Part shown: piece after piece, positions 43,243 through 55,090 of the stretch
Layout: each line of letters begins with the position of its first letter
Position numbering within the stretch: the first letter of the stretch is position 1
DNA from: Dactylorhiza incarnata
Lineage: Eukaryota; Streptophyta; Magnoliopsida; Asparagales; Orchidaceae
DNA: 64,000 nt
Direction of reading: 5' to 3'
Assembly (NCBI GenBank): GCA_033032865.1
Contig: JAWHQI010000004.1
Location: forward strand, 26,456,001-26,520,000
Notes under the pieces: generated by a model
Databases searched by the model: none
Told to the model about the DNA's origin: nothing
Seen by the model: the letters and a program-made list of their open reading frames with translations, nothing else
Program-made: the position numbers and the translations under genes

Positions 43243-45605
43243 ATGGCTAATACAGAAGGAAGAAAAGAATTCACATCTATGAAGCTTCCAATCTGTAGAA
43301 AAGAAAACTTTGGGATTTGGAAAGAAAGGGTCAGACTTTTCATGGAAGCATCCGATCCTAGGATTTACATAACTGTTCTAGAGGGACCTTTTGTTCCTAT
43401 GAAAGTTTCATTTACATATGGAAGTACAAAGACTCCTAAAACCTATTCAGAGATGACCAAAGATGAAGTGATTCTGGCCTCCTTGGATAAGAGAGCTCAG
43501 AACATCATTGTTAGTGTTATTGAAGATTCAACTTTCCAGAATTTAGTCCATTGCAAAACTGCCAAAGAAATGTGGGAATCTCTTATTGTCTATATGGAAG
43601 GGACTGAAGAAGTCAGAGATGACAGGAAGTCACTTCTAAATCAGCAATATGAAGCCTTCAGACAAGACAAGAAAGATTCAATAGCAATCTGTTATGAAAA
43701 ATTCTTCAAAATTGTAAATGGTCTAAAAACTTATGGAAGAACTTTCACAGATTATGAGCTGAATGATAAATTCTTAAGATCACTGAACAAAGAATGGGAT
43801 ATTAAGATCTGTGCAATCAGAGAAATGGGAAATCTAGGAAACATTCAGCCACAGAATTTATATGGGAAACTCTTGTCCCATGAACTTCATCTGAATACCA
43901 GAAAAGCTGAGGAAGGACACAGCAGGGAAAATCCTATTGCTCTGAAAGCAGAAAGCTCCAAGAAAAGCAAAGAAAGAATGTCATTATCCCCCAGGATTCC
44001 ATCTGAATCAGAAGAATCAGAAACCAGTAATTCTGATTCTGAAATATCAGATGGAGAATTGGCACTCTTTACCAAACAGCTAAAAAGAATGTTGAGAAGA
44101 AAACAACACTAGAAAACTAGACCCTCTCAGTTATCCAGATCTAAGAAGCATTCAAATTCTTCAGAGGGATTCAAACAAGACTCCAAGAAGGACAGGTACA
44201 ATTCTAAACACAATAAAATTAATTCAGAAGAAATTGTGTGTTTTGGTTGCAGGAAATCAAGACACATGATTGCTGATTGTCCTTCAAAGAGAAAGAACAA
44301 CAAGAAATCTGATGAAAGAAAGCACAAATCTGACAAAAGACATGAGAAGAGTCTAATAGCCAAAAAAGGCAAGGTCACTCTTAGTGATAGTGAATCTCAG
44401 TCATCAGACTCAGATAGTGAGAAGACAGTCTAAATGATAGACCTATGATAAAAGCCCCACTATCAAGGTCTGATAGTGAAGAGGATGAAGAAGAAAATGC
44501 AGGACTCATGGCATTGAGTGATCAAGAAAATCAGGAGACAACTACTGATATAAAGGTACTTGATAAAACTCCTCTATCTGATTCTAATTCTGAACCTGAA
44601 ATAGATTCATTCTCTTCTGATGAAAATGACTCACAATCTAAACTTCATGTAGATGAAATTATTGAAAAATATCAATTAATTCTCAAAGCACTTAAGAAGA
44701 GCAAAAGGCATAATAAAAGGTTACAAAAAGAACTATCTGAATTAAAGCAAACTGATTCTCAAAACTCTGAGACAGCTGAGAGGCTGAATCAGACAAGTAA
44801 AGAACTTAGCAAACTAAAAGTCATGTCTATTATTCACATACAAACTTTGAGCACCAAGGAAAAGTCAATAAAAGAATTTGAAGCAAAACTCCTAGCAGAA
44901 AGGAAACTTGTAGCAAAGTTCTCAAAACCACAAACTATTCTTCCTATAATAGACACATTCTCTGCACAATACAGATATGGCATTGGATATGATAGGAATG
45001 CAGATAAAAACCCTAAAAGTAATGACAAGGCACCTATACAACCTTTAAAGTTTAACAAAGCCATGCCTATCACAAACAAGCATGATCAAAAAGGTGTGCA
45101 TAAGTTTTATAAGGGTGAATGTTCTAATAGCAAAGATGATTTAATGCAACCAAGTAACAATAATGTCAAACCTCCATGCAAAGAAAAAGTATTAACTCAT
45201 CATGACTCCTTTGTATTTAAAGCAAATACTAAATTCAAAAGAAAGGAACTAAGACCTGAAGTAAAAACCACTGATGGAAAGAAAACTGAACCAATAATAT
45301 TTACTAAAACAAATTACATAGCTCCTGTGAATAAGGCAATTAAGCAAAATATAAGTCAACATAAAGAAGTAAGAAGACCTCCAAGGAGATATAATAGATA
45401 TGAATGCTGGTGCTGTGGAAGGGTTGGGCATTTTGCACTTGACCGTTGGTTCAATCCAACTGTTCCAAGATTCAACTCTGGGAGACCAGTATTCAGACCT
45501 ATGGCAACTCTCACAGCACCAAGGATTATTCAACAACTAAATGTTCCAGCTCATACTAACAAGGTTCTAGGACCCAACTTGGTGTGGGCTCCTAAGAAAA
45601 GGTAA
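43243..45605 (+). pseudogene. SIRE gag
   Basis: First usable ATG is 43243 (MANTEGRKEF). An earlier ATG at 43192 gives only nine codons (MFNSLNKIF), which match the gag N-terminus of the minus-strand relative, so the original start may have been there. Gag core: RKENFGIWKERVRLFMEA, TAKEMWESLIVYMEG, LNDKFLRSL. TAG at 44110-44112 interrupts, then a complete knuckle CFGCRKSRHMIADC. After TAA 44431 a frameshift leads to an acidic region, coiled coil, PIIDTFSAQYRYGIGYD, and a second knuckle CWCCGRVGHFALDR whose last Cys is Arg. Ends GPNLVWAPKKR. Two knuckles and a long coiled-coil C-terminus fit SIRE gag. Confidence 0.9.
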
Positions 45606-45612
45606 TTTATTT

Positions 45613-46746
45613 TTGCAGGGTTGTCCAAAGACCAATCAACTTCCAATCTGGTACTTGGACAGTGGGTGCTCTATGCACATGACAGGAACAAAAAGTCTGC
45701 TGAATGATTACACTCCTGTAAGGAATGGACCAAAGGTTATCTTTGGAGGGTCTGAAAGAGGTAAAACTAAATGTTATGGCAATATCTCAAATGGAATTGT
45801 CACCATCACCAAAGTTGCTCATGTTGATGGATTGCAACACAATCTCATTAGCATAAGTCAATTATGTGATATTGGGTATGACATTTCATTCCACAAGGAT
45901 GAGTGCCTGATTAAGAAAGAAAATGAGATAATTCTCTCAGGCACTAGGAGTGGAAACATTTACTGCTTAAACTTCATATGTTCTGATCTAGTTAACTCCA
46001 TATGCTTAGTAGCAGGAAATAAAGTTTCTAGTAGTGTTCAATGGCATAAAAGGTTACCTCACATAAATTATAAGACTATAAATAAACTTATCTCAAAAGA
46101 CCTAGTGAGAGCTGGGCCTAAGTGGAAGTGTGTGCAGGAGGGTCCATGCCATGCTTGTCAAATGGGTAAGCAGACTAAGTCATCCTTCAAACCAATTGGT
46201 GAGAAGGATTCCATTATATGTCTATACCTACTTCACATGGATCTATTTGGACCAATGTCAATCCATAGCTTAGGAGGAAAATCATACACCCTTGTAATAG
46301 TTGATGATTATTCCAGATTCACTTGGGTATTCTTCCTCAAACATAAGTCAGACACTTTAGAAATATTTCCCAGTTTTGTTAGGCAAATCTCCAATGAAAT
46401 AGGAAATTCTGTAGCCAAAATTAGAAGTGATCATGGGACTGAATTTCAGTCAGGTGCAATGACCAAATTTTGTGAGAATCTAGGAATCTCTCAAGAGTTC
46501 TCATCTCCTAGAACTCCCCAACAAAATGGGGTTGCTAAGAGAAGAAATAGAACCCTTATTGAAGCTAGCAGGAGTATGCTGAGTGATTCTTCTCTTCCTG
46601 AGTATTTCTGGGCTGAAGCTGTAAACACAGCATGCCATGTGCAGAATAGGGCTTTTATAAACAAAGGACTGGATAAGACCCCATATGAGTTGTTGAAAGG
46701 TAGAAAACCCACTTTAGCCTATTTTAAAATATTTGGTAGTAAATGA
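45613..46746 (+). pseudogene. SIRE protease and integrase
   Basis: Frame +1 relative to gag, opening around 45604. Protease: WYLDSGCSMHMTG, then the VDGLQHNLISISQLCD pre-integrase region. Integrase: HKRLPHIN and CHACQMGKQ (zinc residues), LLHMDLFGPM (Asp), KIRSDHGTEFQ (Asp), then PQQNGVAKRRNRTL, where the catalytic Glu of the usual NGVxERKNRTL is Lys. So integrase is predicted inactive. It ends at TGA 46744-46746 within FGSKC, one base from Cys, and the frame continues into RT. Confidence 0.92.
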
Positions 46747-48821
46747 TTTGTATTAAATAATGGAAAGCACCATCTCACTAAATTTGCTGAAAAAACACAT
46801 GAGGCAATCTTTGTTGGGTATAGCTCTCAAAGTAGAGCCTATAGAATTTTCAACAAAAAGTCTAATAGGATAGAAGAATCTATACATGTTGTATTTGATG
46901 AAACCAGCCTTATTTATAAGGATCTGGGAAGTTTATCTAGTTGTGCAGGTTCTACACAGAAATTGAAGGAGATGAATATCAATGAACCGCAAAATGAGGA
47001 TAATGAAAAAACTAATGAGACTAAAATTGTAACTAGAGAGGATGAACCTCAAGCAGAAGACAATTATGAAGAACCTATTGCTGTTGAAGAACCACCTCAT
47101 CCAGAACCTCTAGAAGAACCTACTCAAACAGATGCACTAGATTCTCAAAGGGAAAATGAAAGGTGTAGGAATGCAATCAAACATCTGAAGGATCATCCAA
47201 AAGAACAGATCATAGGAAATCCAAATGATGGTGTGCAAACCAGAAGAGGAAACTTAATACATGAGGCTTTGCATCACCGCTTTCTTTCCAAAATAGAACC
47301 TAAGAAGTTTGATGAAGCCAATAAAGACACTTCATGGATATCAGCTATGCAAGAAGAGCTAAATCAATTTGAAAAGTGCAAAGTCTGGATATTGGTCCCA
47401 AGACCAAAGAAACACAAAGTCATAGGGACCAAATGGGTATTCAGGAATAAGCTGGATGAGAATGGTGTGATCATCAAAAACAAAGCTAGGTTGGTTGCCC
47501 AAGGATATAGACAGGAGGAAGGCATAGATTTTGATCAAGTATTTGCTCCTGTGGCAAGATTGGAGGCAATCAAGTTATTCCTGGCATTTGCAGCACACAC
47601 TGGTTTCATAGTCTATCAAATGGATGTAAAGTCAGCATTCCTTAATGAAACAATATTGGAGGAAGTATATGTTGAACAACCCCCAGGTTTTATTGACTCT
47701 ACTCATCCAAATCATGTCTATCTTTTATTAAAAGCATTGTATGGTCTGAAACAGGCACCTAGAGCCTGGTATGAGGCATTATCTAGATTTCTTATTGAGA
47801 ACAAATTCTCAAGAGGAAAGATAGATAAGACATTATTTCTTAGGATAGTTAAAGGTCACATTATTCTAGTACAAATATATGTAGATGATATAATATTTGG
47901 CTCTACTGATAATAACCTTTGCAAAAGGTTTGCAAACCTTATGCAAGGGAAATTTAAAATGAGCAGCATGAGTGAGCTTAAATACTTCTTAGGACTCCAA
48001 GTGAAACAGTCTGAGGAAGGAATTTTCATTTCTCAGACCAAGTACACAAAAGAAATTATTAAGAAGTTTGGAATGGAAAATTCCACTGTCATGAAGACAC
48101 TAATGGCAGCAAATATGTCACTGGACAAGGATGAAAAATGGAAACCTATTGATGAAACCTTGTACAGAGGCATCATTGGCTCATTGCTCTACCTAACTGC
48201 TAGCAGGCCAGACATTATGTTCTCAACATGTGTGTGTGCTAGATATCAAGTGAACCCTGAAGAATCTCACTACACTGCTGTCAAAAGAATCCTGAGATAT
48301 TTGAAGGGCACTCTTAATCTTGGCCTTTGGTATCCTAGAAGCAATGATTTTGAACTAATTGGTTTTTCAGATGCTGATTTTGCAGGATGCAAGGAGGATA
48401 GAAAAAGTACATCAGGTACATGTCAATTTCTTGACAAAAGATTAATATCTTGGAGTAGCAGGAAGCAGACCAGTGTGGCTATTTCTACAGTAGAATCTGA
48501 GTACATCTCAGCTGGAAACTGCTGTGCTCAGCTACTATGGATTCAACACCAACTCCAAGACTATAAAGTTCAGCTAAGTAAATCTCCTCTATTTTGTGAT
48601 TCAACTAGTGCTATTGCTATAGCTAACAATCCTGTATCTCATAGCAGAACTAGCACATAGAAATAAGATACCATTTCATTAGAGAACATGTAGAAAATGG
48701 AGATATCACAATTGAATATGTTCCCACTGACAAACAGCTTGTAGACATATTTACTAAACCCTTGGATGAAACTAAATTCAATAATTTTAAAATTGAATTA
48801 GGTATGTTAAAAATGGATTAA
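46747..48821 (+). pseudogene. SIRE reverse transcriptase and RNase H
   Basis: Same frame as integrase: [27 protein letters not shown], acidic linker. RT then has [31 protein letters not shown] (Asp), [25 protein letters not shown] (active site intact). RNase [11 protein letters not shown] (Asp), [11 protein letters not shown] (Glu), [10 protein letters not shown] (Asp). A one-base loss near 48648 shifts the frame just before HIEIRYHF; the shifted frame gives DKQLVDIFTKPLDETKF and ends TAA 48819-48821. Catalytic residues of RT and RNase H appear complete, so this is the best-preserved polymerase in the window. Confidence 0.93.
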
Positions 48822-48886
48822 AGTTGTTTTGAATTAAATAAATGAAAATAATGATTGAGTCCTATAAGGTGAGTGGACAAGTTATC

Positions 48887-49140
48887 TGGCGTCGAAAGAA
48901 GATACATGGCGTCGAGAGAAATCATCTGGCGTCGAGAGAAATTATCTGGCGTCAAGAAGATATCTGGCGTCGAGAAGACACCTGGCGTCGACTGAAGATA
49001 TATGGCGTCGAGCGATCTCAACGCTTATGCGAATATAGCTAGGCTGTCTCGACAGGATCAATTTGAACCATTAGATAAATCTTGTCAAACAAGTTCGACG
49101 CGCGGCTATTCATCTTCTTGAATTAGAACTTCTATAAATA
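48887..49140 (+). promoter_or_regulatory. internal LTR-like promoter: seven TGGCGTCGA sites plus TATA box
   Basis: TGGCGTCGA-type sites at 48887, 48907, 48927, 48947 (TGGCGTCAA), 48965, 48983 and 49003, spaced 20, 20, 20, 18, 18, 20 bp. The core GCGTCGAG is the motif of this element's LTR U3. CTGTCTCGACAG and GTTCGACGC follow, then TATAAATA at 49133-49140, 113 bp before the ORF3 ATG, with a CT-rich leader. I infer a separate promoter for ORF3. Confidence 0.72.
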
Positions 49141-49245
49141 GGGAAGACACTTCGTTAGTGCATATGCCCTAGTTCTCTAAGTTCGAAATTGGCTGACCTA
49201 GAAAATTTCTCCATCAATTCTCTCTCTCTTCGATCATCAACAACA

Positions 49246-51786
49246 ATGCCTCCCAAAAGCAGTGAGTATCTCTATGAAGGAAGTGAACTTGTTCGAAATG
49301 GATTCCAATCAGCTTTAGTGGAGATCAAATCAACAATCGAATTAATCTACAATGCAGGACTGGAATTTGTGTTGTCTGAATCAACTCTCATCTGGAAATG
49401 AGAGTTATTAGAGCTATACTCTAACATAGTAATAGACTCCATCGATTCAAAGATTAAGACCAGTGTGAATGGTAAGAAGATTAAGATAACTCCTTCTAGA
49501 CTCGCTAAGGCACTAGAACTGCCTAGGTTAAAAAGGAATGAAGAAGAAGAAGAGGTGACCTCTGAACAGATTAAATTAGCACAAATCTGGTGCAGAATTG
49601 AAACTTCACGAGAAATCACTGGAAGTATTCTGAGAAAAGGAATGAATTCGAAAGATAAATTGATAACATATGTGATAGGAAAGGGACTGCTTTGCAAGAC
49701 TGGATCACATGACAAAATTTCCAGAAAAATGTTTATTCTACTGACAAGGATTATTCATTCTCTGAGAACAGATTGGGGAAGATTTGTGTTTCACAGGATA
49801 GTTGAATGTATACAAATACCCAACATGGGTAGGATATTATCTTTGTATTTAGTAAAAGTCACTCCTGACTCTTTGAATAATAAACTTGGATCCAAGATAA
49901 ACCACATGAAGAAAATGGATATGAGAATGATAGAGAGATGGGACAGAGTCTTATCTAATCCTCCTCCAGCAGATCCTTCTCCCAAGCAGAAGAAAGCAAA
50001 GAAGCAAAAGAAGAAGAAGGTTTCTTCAAGTTCTTCAAGTTCATCCAGCTCATCCTCCTCCAAAAGATAATCTAAATCTACTCCAATTCATGATCCAAAC
50101 CTTACAACATCAGAAGATGAAGGGAACAATGCAAGGGACAGTTCTCCTGATACACCAAAGGATGAGAGTGAGAAAGGAGAAGAAGAAAGAGGAAGTCTTC
50201 ATGTATCCCCTGCTAGACTTGAAGGGGTTTTTCTAAATGAGAAAGAGACTCAAGATGAGATTCCTGCTCAGAACAATTCTGAAATGAGCAAAGCAGCAGT
50301 TGAGGGGGAGGCTCAGGATGAGATCCCTACTCAGGATAAAATTGATCTGATCAATGCAGATATTGAGGGGGAGCCTCAAGATGTATTTCCAGCTGAAGAT
50401 ACTGCACCATTTGAGGGGGAGTCTCAGGCTGAGATCCCTGCCAAAGAGAATTCTGTAATTGATGCTATGGAGGTAGAAGGAGAGCCTGAAGCACCAAAGA
50501 AACCTGTTGAGAAGGTTATCAAGATAGAATCCTCTAGCTCCCATATGAGCTAGAGAGATGATTCCTTAATCAGAGAAGAGAGCAGCAAAGGTGTTGAAAT
50601 GGAAAAGGAAATCCATGTGGATCTTAGTCCTATTCTACCTCAGCTGGAGGTGTTGCTGAATAATCAAAGAAGATTATTAGAACAATATATTGAGGAGAAT
50701 AATACAAAAATTAAAAATGAGGTAGATTTCCAACTGAAATTGGTTAGATTTGAAGTCAGTCATCAGATATCTGCATTGAGAAAGGAGATGGTAAAGTTCT
50801 TTAAGAGAGCTGGTGTTTCAGTAGATTATACAACTGAACAGCTTGATGTAATCAAAGAAACATCAAAGGTTGTTAAAGAATCTCAAGCTGGAATTACAAA
50901 GACAGTGGATGATGTTCAGACAAACAAAGGAATACTAAGTAGCAATATGCAAGTTCTGTATAAAGAACAGGTAGCACAAATCTTAACAGGTACAAATAAG
51001 ATTGAAGCTAGACTGCAACAGCAGAATGCTGATATCTTGGCTAAAATTGATGAGAGCTCCACAATTCTAAAAGATCAAGCAAAGTTGAATGCAGATACTA
51101 TAAATGATCATATATTTAAAGTAAAGAAAACCATTGAAAGTGGAGTTAATCACTTGGAAGGTCAAGTCAGATTTCAAAAGAATACTTTGAGAGATCACAT
51201 TGTTGAAGAAGTCCTAAAGGGGGAGAGGTCAATGATTCAAGCTAGTTCTGAACATGCTGTGTGGACCTCAAACTCTATAAGAGAAACTCTTGGATATCCT
51301 CCCATAGACTATGAGAATGATCAAGTCTCTGAGACAAGGCCAGCCTCTCTTACTCAGGTTCAAAAGCAGATTGCTAAAATGTATAGTCCTGAGGATAAAA
51401 GTAAAAGAGAGAATTTTACTAGTGAGCAAGTAGAATCAAGTAAAAGAAAGTTCAGAGAAGAGGTTCAATCAAGAGTTGATTTTTAACATTGGTCTCCATC
51501 TTCCAGAGAATTGATTCTGACAGCATGGGAAGCTGTGAAAAATAACCCAGAGGAAAGAGGAAAGTGGTATTCTGAAGCTGAATGGTTAAAGCATAGGGAT
51601 CAAGAGGAACTGAAGATCAAATTCAAGGCTGACAAAATGGCTGGGAAGGTCCAGGCAGGAGAAATGGAGCCAATCAGATACTTTCCAAAACCTTTTGGCT
51701 ATTTCAAGAGGAGAAAGGAAGTTGCTGAAGCACTCTCCAAAAGAGCCAAAAGAGGAATTGAATTCAAGGATCCTGGGCAGCTTTAG
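49246..51786 (+). pseudogene. SIRE ORF3 (envelope-like position)
   Basis: ATG 49246 is chosen for alignment with the relative at 32625 and for the TATA spacing. One frame of about 846 codons runs to TAG 51784 with stops only at 49399, 50068, 50551 and 51484. Parts in order: MPPKSSEYLYEGSELVRNG; KKIKITPSRLAKALELP; a globular middle (VIGKGLLCKTGSHDKIS, RTDWGRFVFHRIVE); a basic KKQKKKKV and poly-Ser tract; acidic repeats around EGEAQDEIP; a long coiled coil (50599-51200); the conserved KGERSMIQASSEHAVWTSN; and a basic C-terminus. I see no transmembrane or signal segment. The middle resembles the family named putative plant transposon protein. Role unknown; DNA or chromatin binding is possible. 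Confidence 0.75.
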
Positions 51787-52150
51787 AAATTTAATCTTTA
51801 CTTTTTACTTTCAGAAGAATGTAATTGATATATTTTTGAACAATCTTGATGAATTCCCAGTGTTAACTATTTTTCATGATCATATATATATATATATATA
51901 TATATGTCTGTGATGTGATTCTGTCTCTCTTCATGACATGTCTTATTCTGAATTGCTTATGTTTTTATGCTTATATGAGAAATCATGTCTGAGATAATTT
52001 CTGTGGATAGAATGTTTTGGTAATCTAATTTTATAAAGTTTGATATGCTTTATTTTGATTACATGTATAGAGATTAGAACACATTGTTTATCTTTGAAAA
52101 GAGAGATATATCATTGACTGAGATTATGACTTCTTCAAATAGGGGGAGAT
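51787..52150 (+). other. 3' untranslated spacer, AT microsatellite and polypurine tract
   Basis: AT-rich non-coding DNA with an (AT)n run at about 51882-51904. AAATAGGGGGAGAT at 52137-52150 ends exactly at the 3' LTR. Confidence 0.88.
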
Positions 52151-53688
52151 TGTTGGGATCATTGCCCACAATGTCTTAGATTTGGAGAAGTCCATTCCTA
52201 AGTCAAAGATATATCTCAGAATGTATTTGATATACTTTCTAGAATCAATGTGCAGGAGATCAGGTCAGGCAAAAAGTTCATGGAATTCATTCAAGTTCAC
52301 AAGCGTCGAGACATCATACATCGATTGACGCCTGTGACCCAGAAGCGTTGACTCATGTCTACTACTCAAATAGACAAGTTCGTCGCTGAAGTTCTGAGAC
52401 CAAGTTTGGAAGCGTCGAGCCATGTTATATCGCTCGACGCCTTGGAAAGAGAAGTGTCGACTTAACTTCAGTCAGCTCAGCGCCAACCAAAAGTGTCGAG
52501 ATATAAAGGCATAGTTAAGAAGCGTCGAGCTCCTGTACGTTGCTCGACTTCTTCAGATAAAAAGCGTCAACTAAGTGATGATTGCTCAACGCCTGAGAAG
52601 GAGGAGTCGAGAGTTTCAGTCTAAGAAGTATGCGTCGAGCGTCTAAATATCGCTCGACGCCTAATTGAAAAGCGTCGACAGAGATGTTAAGTGTTCAATG
52701 TCTCTTCTATAAATACTCTGAACTGAGGAATATCTTCTACAGCTAGCTGAGCCTTTGTTTCCATTAAAGACCGTTGAAGACGTCACGTCATGCTGACGTG
52801 GAGGAGCGTAACAGACATTGCAGATGGCGGGATATAAATAGAAGGCATGACCTATTGGTTATGAAGTGAAGAAAAGTTAAGTTAGAAAAGTTTTTCCTAT
52901 CTTTCAAAAGCCATTATCGTCTCCATCAGTTTGAGAGAAAGTTTGAGTGAAGAATCTGGAGAAGTCGTTTTCCCTTTCAGAACCAATCTAAATTGACGAT
53001 TTCATTCAGCAATCTGGTGCTGATACCTCTTTCTGAAAGAAGAAGATCAAGAAGGAAGAATCTGTCTTCCTAAGAAGAAGAACAGTCATCACAGCCTGTC
53101 GAATCAAGAAGATCATTTGATGCTGCTGTTCTATTGAAGATTTCTGTCTGATCATTCAGGCAGATCAAGAAGGCTCAACAATCTCAAATCTGAGTCTAAG
53201 TATTTGTTATTCTCTTTATAAATTCCTGTAGGATCTGAGTTGTCAGATCTGAGTGTAGGATCTGTCAAGGATCTGAGTTGTAAGATCAGGTGTGATTTGA
53301 GTTGTAGGATTCAGGGGTGAATTTGAGCTGTAGGCCTAGTTATAAAGGCTAAGGTAGGATCTGTGTGATCTGAGTTAGTAAGATCTGTGAGATCTGAGAC
53401 TGTAAGATCTGTTGTGATCTGAGCTGTAAGACCTGTTTGTGGTCTGAGATCTGGAGGAGCTATAAACCCTATCTAGCACACTGCTAGAAGGGGAGAAGGG
53501 AGAAAGTGGATTACCCAAGATAAGGGGAACCACTATAAAACTCTGTGTCCTTTTCTGTGTGTGTTTTTATTTCTTGAAAGTTCTGATCAGTTTTATCTTG
53601 GTTATAATCAAGAACTACAATAGTTTTTAAATAACCTATTCACCCCCCCCCCTCTAGGTGATTAGCTACCCTTAATTAAATTCTTTCA
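52151..53688 (+). repeat. 3' LTR of the SIRE element
   Basis: TGTTGGGATCATTGCCC to TAAATTCTTTCA, 1538 bp. Nearly identical to 41623-43161, followed by GTTAG. Confidence 0.96.
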
Positions 53689-53693
53689 GTTAG

Positions 53694-54141
53694 CCCTCGT
53701 CTTATCAACATAAGAACTTGTTGAAAGAACAAACAAGTCATTCACCCATCTCCCAACATGAGTGACCTCAGCTTTCACAGCTGAAATATTTCAGTTAAAT
53801 TTCACTTTTGTTGGACCGAACAGAACGTGATAGCCAGCATCCACAACATTAGTCACCGAGAAGAGGTTCTTCTTCATTCCCGGAACATGATAGTCACTCT
53901 TCAATGTAAGAGTACCTCTATCATCGTTCACTGAAACCACACCCTCCTTCTCAACTGCATGTATAGTATCATCAGCCGTAATGATAGCATCATTACCTGT
54001 ATATGCTCGCAATGAGAACTTCGACTCATCCCCGGTGAGGTGATGACCACACCCAGAGTCCACTATCCAATCATCCTGATAGTTGTTGGAAGCCATAGCC
54101 CGAACACTGTGCTCGTCATGAATGCACCTCCACCACCCCAA
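53694..54141 (-). pseudogene. copia protease
   Basis: Reads WIVDSGCGHHLTGDESKF, the aspartic protease active site DSG in its copia setting, then DDTIHAVEKEGVV and VPGMKKNLFSVTNVVDAGY, which is typical of protease to pre-integrase. The frame ends at 53791, shortly before the SIRE insertion at 53693. The upstream join to gag needs a frameshift near 54100. It cleaved the gag-pol polyprotein. Confidence 0.88.
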
Positions 54142-55006
54142 CTACCTTCAGAATTGGAACCATCCTCCTCCTTTCCTGCACCATGCCCTGGCTGAAGATT
54201 GACTTGGCAAACTCTCTTGAAGTGAGCAAGCTTGTTGCACCTGAAGCATCTAGATCCTTCCTTCTTCTTCCCATCACGCTTAGGAGCATAGCTCCTCTCC
54301 CACTGATGTGAAGTAGACGGACCATCATCTCCAGATGTCTTCTTCTTCTTGTCCCATCTCTTCTTCTTGCCGGAGAAGAGAACCTCACCTTCTCCCCCAG
54401 ATACTGACATCCCAGCCATTTGCTTAGCCAAACTCTCTTGCGAAGCATGTTCTCCAGCTCTAGCAACGATGGTTGATTGGCCTAGACTTGAACAGAAATA
54501 ACAAAGGCCACATACTCCCTCCGCAAGCCACGGATTATGTGCCTCTTCAGCTTAGCTTCTGAGATAGGCTCATCCGGGTCCAATGCCAATATCTCTGCGC
54601 AAAGGTTCTTCATTTTCTAGAAGAACGTTGAGATAGACAAATCTCCCTAAGTTGCTTTTGCCAACTCATTCTCCAAGAACTGTAGCCTAACTACATTCTT
54701 CTTATTGAACAAGCCATCCAAAGCTGTCCAAATTTCAGCAGCTGACCTACATCCAATGATGTGATCAAACAGTTCCGGAATGATAGCTCTCTTGAGAGAG
54801 AACTCCTCCTTAGCATTCATTCTCTTCCAAGCCTTCATGAGCTCAGCATTGCCTTCAACAAGAATAACAGCTTGTCTTGCTTCTCCTCCTACTACCTCCC
54901 ATAAGTCCTCACCAAGCAGATAGCTCTCCATGCAAGACTTCCACTTCTTGAAGTTAGTCTGCGTAAGGAGCTCAATTCCAAGACCTCTAGCATATCCTCC
55001 TTCCAT
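54116..55006 (-). pseudogene. copia gag
   Basis: Best start ATG at 55006-55004 (MEGGYARGLGIELLTQ), about 70 bp from the PBS. Gag core: FKKWKSCMESYLLGEDLWEVV, ELFDHIIGCRSAAEIWTAL, RLQFLENELAKAT. In-frame stops follow near 54645, 54615 and 54495, and a frameshift near 54440 leads to a basic region and the zinc knuckle CFRCNKLAHFKRVC, a complete CX2CX4HX4C. Nucleic-acid-binding structural protein of the particle. Confidence 0.88.
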
Positions 55007-55078
55007 TGCTATCCCACTAGTTGTTAACCACCTTGAGGAACCCGAGAGAAGTAACAGCAACAACTACTCAACAACCTA

Positions 55079-55090
55079 CCTCTGATATCA
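55079..55090 (-). other. primer binding site, decayed initiator tRNA-Met
   Basis: Minus strand TGATATCAGAGG directly after the LTR end TTTAACA; one change from the usual TGGTATCAGAG. Confidence 0.8.

Larger units (their letters stand above)
41623..53688 (+). mobile_element. near-complete SIRE/Maximus Ty1/copia element with ORF3
   Basis: 12,066 bp with LTRs of 1539 and 1538 bp, flanked by GTTAG (41618-41622, 53689-53693). Order: LTR, PBS, gag, PR-IN-RT-RH, promoter-like cassette, ORF3, polypurine tract, LTR. By eye about seven differences occur in the first 240 LTR bases, several at CpG, so it is moderately young. Gag, pol and ORF3 all carry stops or frameshifts. Confidence 0.96.

Noticed and set aside
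45602..45618. GTAATTTATTTTTGCAG at the SIRE gag-pol junction as a mini-intron
   Set aside because: 17 bp is far too short for splicing. Gag stop followed by a +1 frame pol is the direct reading.
48818..49021. Minus-strand frame with STPDxxST repeats
   Set aside because: It is the complement of the TGGCGTCGA array, better explained as regulatory DNA.
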